From contig DASPNM010000019.1 in assembly GCA_035626515.1 (NCBI GenBank), positions 124,001 through 188,000 of the forward strand: 64,000 nt of DNA, given 5' to 3'. Position numbers and translations under genes: made by a program. Below, piece after piece: positions 25,321 to 32,652 of this stretch. Each line of letters opens with the position of its first letter. Position 1 is the stretch's first letter. The notes under the pieces were generated by a model that saw only the letters and a program-made list of their open reading frames with translations, ran no database searches and was not told where the DNA came from. The DNA comes from DASPNM01 sp035626515. Lineage in GTDB: Bacteria > Bacteroidota > Bacteroidia > Chitinophagales > Chitinophagaceae.

Positions 25321-26406
25321 ATGAAAAAGACTCCATTTACAGACAAACACATGGCGCTGGGCGCGAAGATGGCAGAGTTTGCCGGATACCAGATGCCGAT
25401 CAGCTACACCGGGATCAATGACGAGCACCTCGCCGTGCGCCGGAATGCCGGGGTCTTTGACGTGAGTCATATGGGGGAATTCATTCTCAAAGGACCCAAC
25501 GCATTGGACCTGATCCAGCGCGTTACATCGAATGACGCGGCCAGGCTGCGTTCCGGCCAGGCTCAGTACAGCTGCCTGCCGAACGAGCAGGCGGGCATCG
25601 TGGATGATCTGCTGGTATATTGCCTCGAAGAAAACAAAGCGTACATGCTGGTGGTGAATGCGGCAAACATCGAAAAAGACTGGAACTGGATCAGCCGCTT
25701 CAACGAAAAGCAGGTGGAGATGCACAATGTTTCGGACAAAACCTGCCTGCTCGCGGTGCAGGGGCCGAATGCTACGCGCCTGTTGCAACCGCTCACCGAC
25801 ATGGACATTCTGAATTTGAAGTACTACACTTTTTTGAAAGGTCGTTTCGCAGGGGTCGATAACGTGCTGATCAGCGCTACGGGGTATACGGGTGCTGGCG
25901 GGGTCGAAATTTATTTTGAAGACAAGGAGAATGCGCCCAACGTTATCTGGGACGCAATCCTGGCAGAGGGCGGACCTCAGGGGCTTAAACCTGTCGGGTT
26001 GGGTGCACGCGACACGCTTCGCCTGGAAATGGGATTCTGTCTTTACGGAAACGATATCGACGACAGCACGTCTCCCCTCGAAGCGGGACTCGGATGGATT
26101 ACAAAGTTCACCAAGGAATTCAATGGCCGCGCGATTCTCGAACAGCAAAAAGCCAATGGCGTGGAGAAAAAACTGGTCGGCTTTGAGATGATTGACAAGG
26201 GAATTCCGCGGCACGGCTACGAGATCAAGGATGCTTCCGGTGAATCGATCGGGAGTGTCACTTCCGGAACGCAGTCGCCCAGCTTAAATAAGGCGATCGG
26301 GATGGGCTATGTGCGCGTGGCATTTTCCTCGATCGGTACACCCATTAATATCCGCGTACGCGACAAGCTGCTGCAGGCAAAGGTGGTGAAGATCCCATTC
26401 AGTTGA
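25321..26406 (+). CDS. gcvT: Glycine cleavage system aminomethyltransferase (T protein)
   Basis: GcvT transfers the methylene unit from the aminomethyl-lipoyl H protein to tetrahydrofolate and releases ammonia. The 361-residue length is standard. Family segments are MAEFAGYQMPISYTGINDEHLAVRR, GVFDVSHMGEF, LLAVQGPNA and the folate-site region ATGYTGAGGVEIYF with GLGARDTLRLE. The frame is open to 25285, but MKKTPFTDKHMALGAKM at 25321 is the usual N-terminus. The other gcv genes are not in the window. Confidence 0.95.
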   Translation: MKKTPFTDKHMALGAKMAEFAGYQMPISYTGINDEHLAVRRNAGVFDVSHMGEFILKGPNALDLIQRVTSNDAARLRSGQAQYSCLPNEQAGIVDDLLVYCLEENKAYMLVVNAANIEKDWNWISRFNEKQVEMHNVSDKTCLLAVQGPNATRLLQPLTDMDILNLKYYTFLKGRFAGVDNVLISATGYTGAGGVEIYFEDKENAPNVIWDAILAEGGPQGLKPVGLGARDTLRLEMGFCLYGNDIDDSTSPLEAGLGWITKFTKEFNGRAILEQQKANGVEKKLVGFEMIDKGIPRHGYEIKDASGESIGSVTSGTQSPSLNKAIGMGYVRVAFSSIGTPINIRVRDKLLQAKVVKIPFS

Positions 26407-26496
26407 GAAATTCCGGAGCCGGCAGGGTTTTTGACATCGTGCGTTCCGAATTTTTTTCTATTTTCCCAAAGGAAGCGCAGCCATATCCCTTTGACC

Positions 26497-26973
26497 ATGC
26501 CTACAATCCACCTCACCACGTTCATCAAGGCTCCGGTGCAGGTTGTGTTCGATCTCTCGCGAAACATCGAACTGCACAAGCGGTCCATGAGCAAGTACCG
26601 GGAGGAAGCAGTTGCCGGAACGCGGTTTGGACTGGTGGAAAAAGAAGACACGGTAACGTGGAAGGCCCGTCATCTGTTTCGTGACCGTTTCCGGCGCATT
26701 AAGGTTACCGAAATGCAAAAGCCGGTGCTCTTTACCGATGTCCAGCTTCAGGGGTCTTTTAAGGCAATGAAACACGAACACCATTTCAAGCCCTGCGACA
26801 ACGGAACGATTATGATTGACCTGTTTCATTATGAATCACCGTACGGGATGCTGGGAAAATGGCTGGACCGGCTGTACCTGTACAAATACCTGAAGCAGTT
26901 GCTGGAGCTGCGGAACAACACGATCAAGGAATTCGCTGAATCGGACAAATGGAAGCGCCTGCTTCAAAAGTAA
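26497..26973 (+). CDS. SRPBCC family ligand-binding protein
   Basis: The 158-residue cytoplasmic protein starts with the typical SRPBCC strand MPTIHLTTFIKAPVQVVFDLSRNIELHKRSM. It continues with VTWKARHLFRDRF, FTDVQLQGSFKAMKHEHHF and DLFHYESPYGMLGKWLDRLYL. The helix-grip fold binds hydrophobic ligands, and several Bacteroidota members sit alone in the genome with no known ligand. The frame is open upstream to 26431; ATG 26497 is chosen because family similarity starts there. Confidence 0.78.
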   Translation: MPTIHLTTFIKAPVQVVFDLSRNIELHKRSMSKYREEAVAGTRFGLVEKEDTVTWKARHLFRDRFRRIKVTEMQKPVLFTDVQLQGSFKAMKHEHHFKPCDNGTIMIDLFHYESPYGMLGKWLDRLYLYKYLKQLLELRNNTIKEFAESDKWKRLLQK

Positions 26974-26996
26974 TTTCCTCTCTTCGTCGTTTGCGC

Positions 26997-27004
26997 TATT
27001 TTTG
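26997..27004 (+). promoter_or_regulatory. -7 element of comB-like gene
   Basis: TATTTTTG, a perfect TAnnTTTG, eight bases before ATG 27013. Confidence 0.5.
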
Positions 27005-27012
27005 CCGCTTTT

Positions 27013-27741
27013 ATGAACAGCAAGCCCAGCCTGTACACTTCGCTTTCGCCTGCCCTGCTGAACCTGTACGACGTGACCAACGCAACCGTCGTGATTATCG
27101 ATGTTTTACGCGCTACCTCGACCATCGCCACCGCACTTTATAACGGGGCGCGCTCCGTCATTCCAGTAGAGTCGGTAAGTCGCTGCATAGAGCTGGGAAA
27201 ACAGATTGAAGGGATTACGGCCGGCGAACGGGACGGGCGCATCGCCGAAGGATTGCAGTACGGCAATTCGCCGTTTGAATACCCCAGGGAATTTGTTGGC
27301 GGAAAAACATTGGTGCTCACCACGACGAACGGAACGCGGCTGCTGCACATGGCGCTTGAAAAGGGCGCTACGGAAATCATCGCCGGGGCCTTCGTTAACC
27401 TCTCGGCGGTTTGTGATCATCTGCAGGAAATGAAGCGCGACGTAATCCTCGGATGCGCAGCGTGGAAAGACCGCGTGAATATGGAAGACACGCTGTTCGC
27501 GGGCGCAGTGATTTCCCGCCTGCGGCAACACTTCACGATCAACTGTGATTCTTCACACATGGCAGAGAATCTATATGAAAAAGCAAAGCGCGATCTATTC
27601 GGGTTCATGAAGCAAAACGATGCTTCGCATTACCACCGGTTAATGGGATTCGGACTGGAGAAGGATATCCGGTATTGTCTTTCTGCTGATGTAGCTAATG
27701 TGCTTCCCGTTTATCGCCAGGGGCAGCTCGTGGTTGCCTAA
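27013..27741 (+). CDS. comB: 2-phosphosulfolactate phosphatase family protein (ComB)
   Basis: The 242-residue protein matches the ComB family throughout: VVIIDVLRATSTIATAL, GERDG, GNSPFEY, TTTNGTRLL, GAFVNLSAV, CAAWKDRVNMEDTLFAG. ComB removes phosphate from 2-phosphosulfolactate. In methanogens this is a step toward coenzyme M, and in bacteria it belongs to sulfolactate or sulfolipid-type metabolism. No other gene of such a pathway is adjacent, so the real substrate here is uncertain. Confidence 0.88.
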   Translation: MNSKPSLYTSLSPALLNLYDVTNATVVIIDVLRATSTIATALYNGARSVIPVESVSRCIELGKQIEGITAGERDGRIAEGLQYGNSPFEYPREFVGGKTLVLTTTNGTRLLHMALEKGATEIIAGAFVNLSAVCDHLQEMKRDVILGCAAWKDRVNMEDTLFAGAVISRLRQHFTINCDSSHMAENLYEKAKRDLFGFMKQNDASHYHRLMGFGLEKDIRYCLSADVANVLPVYRQGQLVVA

Positions 27742-27856
27742 GCCATCTGGGAGGGCAAAACCCCACAAGGTAACGCATTTCTTTGCCGCCTGTGCGCGCC
27801 GGGTTTTTTATTTTTTATTTAGCCAAAAGCGCAAGGAAATCCCCTGCACATTCTTT

Positions 27857-27864
27857 TATTTTTG
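27857..27864 (+). promoter_or_regulatory. -7 element of SNF2 gene
   Basis: TATTTTTG, a perfect TAnnTTTG. The leader to ATG 27915 would be about 45 nt. An A/T-rich stretch (27813-27830) lies just upstream. Confidence 0.5.
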
Positions 27865-27914
27865 CCGATTGGCCTTTGCGCAATCGCAGGACACCGGCCA
27901 CACCTGGTTGCTTC

Positions 27915-30900
27915 ATGGCATTACCGCACCTGATAAAATATGTCTATACCCATGGGACTGACGAAGTGATTCGCAGGGGAAAGAAAATCCATGCGATCGG
28001 ATTCGTCGAGCTGGTGGAATATGATGAACTCTTCGGCTCCGCCGTGTTTCGCGTCAGAGACGACAGCTACTCCACATTTTACAAAGTATACATTCAGAAG
28101 TTCAAGGATCCAAAGGCAACTTCCCTGCGCTGTGCCTGCCCCTACAATCTCGGCGACATTTGCCGGCACGAGGCGGCGGCACTTTTCCAGCTCCAGGAGT
28201 TGATCGACCGCGGCCATCTCCAGACGGACAACGTGCAATACGACCAGAGGCACACGGTGGCGAAGATGAAAAACATCGATCTGCGCACGCTGCGACTTCT
28301 TTCTTCCCAGGAGAGTTTCCAGGCGGCCGAAAAATTTCTCCGCAGCAACAAGGCCAACATCGAGTTCGCGCAGGACGAGGTAGTGCGGGCTACAGTGGTG
28401 CTGGAAGAAAAGGAGTACAAAGTAATCATTCGTAAGAACGAGGAACGGCATTTCGATACGAGCTGCGATTACGAAGACCCCAATCATCCCCTTTGCCTGC
28501 CGAAGGTGATTGTATTCCTGCAGCTGCTGCACACCTACGGAGCGAATTATTTCGACAGCATTCGCAACTGGGACAAAGAAAAGAACAAGCTGCTGGAGGC
28601 CTATGGATATTCGCTTACAGACGACCTCTCCGGAAAATTCGAATTCGCATATAAAGAAGGCAAGCCGTTCCTGCGGGTGCTTGACAGCAGCATCAAGCGG
28701 GTGCAGGGTATGCCCGCACCCCGCCCGCCGGTCATCATACCGCAGCAAGCCGAAGAGCAACCTGTGGTCGACGAGCCCCAGGCGGAACCAGCGGTCACCG
28801 GCCGTCTCGGAATCGTTTTGAATTTTAATAAGAAGATTTACCCGCAATTCACGGTCGACGTGGTAGCGGGTGAAACAAGTGATTCAGGCGACGTATTTGC
28901 CGGCAAGGCGCAGAAACTCGACATCAGCCGTTACGTGAATACCGATAATTTCCCGGAAAGCGATCGCCATTTGCTGGCGCTGCTGCGCAAGCTACAGGAC
29001 AGTGAGATCAATAAATATGTGAGCCGCAATTCCCCATTTTCCGGGTTCTGGGAAAACATCATTCATCACGAAGAGGACGACCTCCCGGAAGAAACGCGGG
29101 AACTGGTGGCGGAATATCTCATTCCGAAACTTCGCAAAGTATTCCAGGAAGGCAGCGAAAATCCGTTCACCTTTCTGTTGCCCCCGGGGAAGGCATTCAA
29201 AACGGCGAACCTGGAGCCCGTGCAGTTTTTGTCGGACGAAGCGCAACCTCACTTCAGCGTTCGCCGCAATGGAAACGGGAACGGCCAGTATGTTGTGCAG
29301 TGCCGCGTGCGGGTGGGGGGAATGGACTACGAACTTGCCGACAATGAAAGCAGGAGCCCTCTGTTCTTCATCTACAACCAGCAGGCCTGGCTGTGGAAGA
29401 ACAAGGAGGTGGTGCGGCTGGTTGAAAAATTCCAGTCTTCGGGCAAAAAAGTGATACCTGTTGCAGAGTGGGTCCGCGCGCTAACGGAGCTTGTGCTGCC
29501 GCTCACCCGCGATTACCGCGTTGACTTCGACAAGTCATTGATCCAGGAAGTGAAAGACGGCAACCCGGAGGTGAAGCTCTTTCTCCAGGAAAAGGGAGAA
29601 TACCTGGTTTTCCAGCCTGCATTTGCCTACAAAGGATATGAAACCCATTCGCGCGACCGCGAGGAGATTGTGATTCCGCAGGGAGAAAAAGTGGTGATCG
29701 TGCACCGCAACCGCCCGGCCGAGCATGCCTTTATTCAAAAGCTGCAAAACCTGCACTCGAATTTTGTGCGGAATGAGGACAACGGCTCGCTCGCGCTGAA
29801 GGGAACAGATGTGCTGAAAAATAACTGGTTTTTCCTTTTCGTGGACGCGATGAAGGACATGAAGGTGCCGGTGTTCGGATTCGAGGCGCTGAAAAATTTC
29901 CGATTCAATACAGCGAAGCCGCAAACCAAGATATTTATCAGCAGCAATACTGACTGGTTCGATGCCCGCGTAGACATCATATTCGGCGATCAGCACGTGA
30001 GCGTGGCTGAAGTGAAGCGCGCGCTGGCAAATAAGCAGCAGTTCGTGCAGCTCAACGACGGGACCCTCGGCATTCTGCCGGAGGAATGGCTGAAGAAATA
30101 TGCCCTGCTTTTCCGCGTAGGCGAGGGCAGAACGAATTCCCTGAAGCTGTCCCGTTATCACCTGAGCGTGGTGGACGAGCTTTATGAAAACAGGGACGAA
30201 GAAGAACTGGTAGTGCAGCTGGAGGAAAAGTATGAGAAGCTGCGGCAGTTTAACCGGATTACGGAAATAGATCCGCCGGATCATCTGAAGAACATACTGC
30301 GGCCGTACCAGGTGGCAGGCTACCAGTGGCTGAATTATCTTACCGAGATCGGGTGGGGTGGCATTCTCGCGGATGACATGGGTTTGGGAAAAACGGTTCA
30401 GGCGCTCTCTTTTCTCGAGCATTTAAAAACAAAGCAGGGCTCGCTGCGGGCACTGGTGGTTTGCCCCACCACCCTGATCTATAACTGGGAGAACGAGATC
30501 CGGAAATTCACTCCTTCCCTTTCGTACAGAATCCATCATGGTGGTCTCCGTACCCGCAACAAGGAAGAACTGGTGGGACAAGACATCACGATCACCACGT
30601 ACGGCACTTTGCGCAGCGATATCAAGCTGCTGGTCGGCGCGGAATTCGACTATGTAATCTTGGACGAGTCGCAGGCGATCAAAAACCCGGCGAGCAAGGT
30701 CACCAAGGCGGCCTGTCTCCTGAACGCGAAGCACCGCCTTTGCATGAGCGGAACGCCTCTGCAGAACAACACCTTCGACATTTTCGCCCAAATGAATTTC
30801 CTGAATCCCGGAATGCTGGGTACGGTGGAGTTTTTCCGCCAGGAATTCGCAATGCCGATTGACAAATTCGGAGAGCAGGACCGCAAGGAACACCTGAAGA

Positions 30901-31685
30901 AACTGCTTTACCCTTTCATACTGCGGCGTACGAAGGAGCAGGTGGCCCGGGATCTTCCCGAAAAGCAGGAGATGATCCTGTTTTGCGAAATGGAGGACGA
31001 GCAGCGGAAGATTTATGACGCGTACCGGAACGATTACAGAAACCAGATTCTTGGGGCTATCGAGACGCAGGGGATTCAGCGCTCCCAGCTCACCATCCTG
31101 CAGGGCCTGATGAAGCTGCGACAGATCTGTGATTCCCCTGCCATTCTGAACGAGGGCGAGAAGTTTGAAAATCATTCTATCAAGCTCGACGAGCTGGCGC
31201 GCGAGATCATCGAGAACATTGGTGACCACAAAGCGCTGATCTTTTCGCAGTTTCTCGGCATGCTTGCCCTGATCCGCGAAAAGCTCGAGCAGCTCGGTGT
31301 GAAGTATGAGTATTTCGACGGAAGCACTTCAGCCCCCGACCGGGAAAAGGCTATTCAAAGCTTCCAGAATGACGACAATGTGCGCGTCTTCCTCATTTCG
31401 CTGAAAGCAGGGGGGGTTGGGCTGAACCTGACAGCTGCTGACTACGTGTACATCGTAGATCCCTGGTGGAACCCGGCGGTGGAGCAGCAGGCGATCGACC
31501 GCACCCACAGGATCGGGCAGACGAAAAATATTTTTGCCTACCGCATGATCTGCAAGGATACCATTGAGGACAAAATCGTGCAGCTCCAGGAAAAGAAGAG
31601 ACTTTTGGCGAAAGAGCTGATCACCGACGATGCGACGTTCGTGAAGTCGCTCACCAAAGAAGACGTCGAATACCTCTTCAGCTAA
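27915..31685 (+). CDS. SWIM zinc finger SNF2-family DNA-dependent ATPase
   Basis: The 1256-residue protein has an N-terminal SWIM zinc finger (Cys73, Cys75, Cys83, His85) and a long central region of unknown fold (about 150-770). The C-terminal SNF2 ATPase core has the P-loop DDMGLGKT (about 819-826), the DEAH-type box DESQ, SGTPLQNN, and the last motif DRTHRIGQT (about 1194-1202). SNF2 proteins translocate on double-stranded DNA. Bacterial SWIM-SNF2 proteins are widespread but poorly studied, with proposed roles in transcription recycling or repair. The frame is open upstream to 27783; ATG 27915 (MALPHLIKYVYTHGTDEVI) gives the usual start. Confidence 0.9.
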   Translation: MALPHLIKYVYTHGTDEVIRRGKKIHAIGFVELVEYDELFGSAVFRVRDDSYSTFYKVYIQKFKDPKATSLRCACPYNLGDICRHEAAALFQLQELIDRGHLQTDNVQYDQRHTVAKMKNIDLRTLRLLSSQESFQAAEKFLRSNKANIEFAQDEVVRATVVLEEKEYKVIIRKNEERHFDTSCDYEDPNHPLCLPKVIVFLQLLHTYGANYFDSIRNWDKEKNKLLEAYGYSLTDDLSGKFEFAYKEGKPFLRVLDSSIKRVQGMPAPRPPVIIPQQAEEQPVVDEPQAEPAVTGRLGIVLNFNKKIYPQFTVDVVAGETSDSGDVFAGKAQKLDISRYVNTDNFPESDRHLLALLRKLQDSEINKYVSRNSPFSGFWENIIHHEEDDLPEETRELVAEYLIPKLRKVFQEGSENPFTFLLPPGKAFKTANLEPVQFLSDEAQPHFSVRRNGNGNGQYVVQCRVRVGGMDYELADNESRSPLFFIYNQQAWLWKNKEVVRLVEKFQSSGKKVIPVAEWVRALTELVLPLTRDYRVDFDKSLIQEVKDGNPEVKLFLQEKGEYLVFQPAFAYKGYETHSRDREEIVIPQGEKVVIVHRNRPAEHAFIQKLQNLHSNFVRNEDNGSLALKGTDVLKNNWFFLFVDAMKDMKVPVFGFEALKNFRFNTAKPQTKIFISSNTDWFDARVDIIFGDQHVSVAEVKRALANKQQFVQLNDGTLGILPEEWLKKYALLFRVGEGRTNSLKLSRYHLSVVDELYENRDEEELVVQLEEKYEKLRQFNRITEIDPPDHLKNILRPYQVAGYQWLNYLTEIGWGGILADDMGLGKTVQALSFLEHLKTKQGSLRALVVCPTTLIYNWENEIRKFTPSLSYRIHHGGLRTRNKEELVGQDITITTYGTLRSDIKLLVGAEFDYVILDESQAIKNPASKVTKAACLLNAKHRLCMSGTPLQNNTFDIFAQMNFLNPGMLGTVEFFRQEFAMPIDKFGEQDRKEHLKKLLYPFILRRTKEQVARDLPEKQEMILFCEMEDEQRKIYDAYRNDYRNQILGAIETQGIQRSQLTILQGLMKLRQICDSPAILNEGEKFENHSIKLDELAREIIENIGDHKALIFSQFLGMLALIREKLEQLGVKYEYFDGSTSAPDREKAIQSFQNDDNVRVFLISLKAGGVGLNLTAADYVYIVDPWWNPAVEQQAIDRTHRIGQTKNIFAYRMICKDTIEDKIVQLQEKKRLLAKELITDDATFVKSLTKEDVEYLFS

Positions 31686-31689
31686 GCGG

Positions 31690-32508
31690 TTATTTCCAGG
31701 CGCGGACGACAACTGCGCTCATGGGCGAAACCATCGGCGCTTTTCCGAATTCGCGTGCAAGCGCTTTTTCTACACGCTCACGCACTTCATCCACCCAGGC
31801 AGGATTACGCTTCATCAGCTCATTGTAAATAAGTCCACCCTGCACCAGGCCTTCGGCCGCATCCGCCGCACTTGTACTTCGCGCTTCAGAGGCAAGTTTT
31901 TCCAGCTGCAATTTTCGAAAACCCGCCTGCTCCAGGCGACGCGTAATCTGCATCTCGTCCGACATCGAAAAAGGAAGATTGTAACATTCCGGCAGCGGAT
32001 CTTCAAGGTATTCCCGCGCGATTCGACGATAAGCCAGCGAAGCCCCGTTATTTTCGAGGCTATCCCACGTAGAAAAGATCAGCATGCCCCCATTCCGCAG
32101 CACACGACGGGCTTCGGAGAATGCGCGGTCCTTGTCCGGGACAAACATGTACCCGAAACAACACACTACGAGATCAACGCTGCCTTCGTCAAATGGCAGG
32201 GTACCTGCGTCGATCATTTGCCACTCAATTTTTTGCCCGCTTAGTTTTTCACGCGCGATGGCGAGCATGTCCTCGCTGATATCGGAAGCAATCAGGCGGG
32301 CGGAAGGCATGAGTAAGGACCGGAGATGGCGCGTAACCCTGCCGGTACCGGCTGCGAGCTCGACCGCGAGCCGAACTTCTTCGGGATTGATCCGGTTGGC
32401 GACGGCAACGGCGTAGGGCTCGAAGAACATCGGCCCGAGGTGATCGTCGTAATGACGGGGAAGCGAACCCGAAAAATCATACGTTGAAGTCGTCTGGTTC
32501 ACACTCAT
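31690..32508 (-). CDS. Class I SAM-dependent methyltransferase
   Basis: The 272-residue cytoplasmic protein has motif I AVELAAGTGRVTRHL, acidic loop ASDISEDMLAIA, and motif IV region FDEGSVDLVVCCFGYMFV with post-motif ARRVLRNGGMLIFSTWD. It belongs to the UbiE/COQ5-like Methyltransf_11 group. The substrate cannot be inferred. Its stop is four bases from that of the convergent SNF2 gene. A TAACTTG heptamer (32529-32523, minus strand) lies 14 bases before the ATG. Confidence 0.82.
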   Translation of the reverse strand: MSVNQTTSTYDFSGSLPRHYDDHLGPMFFEPYAVAVANRINPEEVRLAVELAAGTGRVTRHLRSLLMPSARLIASDISEDMLAIAREKLSGQKIEWQMIDAGTLPFDEGSVDLVVCCFGYMFVPDKDRAFSEARRVLRNGGMLIFSTWDSLENNGASLAYRRIAREYLEDPLPECYNLPFSMSDEMQITRRLEQAGFRKLQLEKLASEARSTSAADAAEGLVQGGLIYNELMKRNPAWVDEVRERVEKALAREFGKAPMVSPMSAVVVRAWK

Positions 32509-32522
32509 CTGCTGACTTTCCC

Positions 32523-32529
32523 CAAGTTA
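32523..32529 (-). promoter_or_regulatory. Possible -7 element (7-nt variant) of methyltransferase gene
   Basis: Minus strand TAACTTG, 14 bases before the ATG at 32508. Confidence 0.3.
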
Positions 32530-32652
32530 GCCAATAAGCTCCAACCATCCGTCGGGACCTAAAGCGGTTCATCCTTTTTTTTAGCTGCTGCACCGAATTC
32601 GAAAGTTACAACGGGTGACTACGTCTAATTTCGTACAACTCAACCTGCTCGC

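Noticed and set aside
27775..27830. T-rich run after comB as a terminator
   Set aside because: The T-run is strong but no matching stem precedes it.
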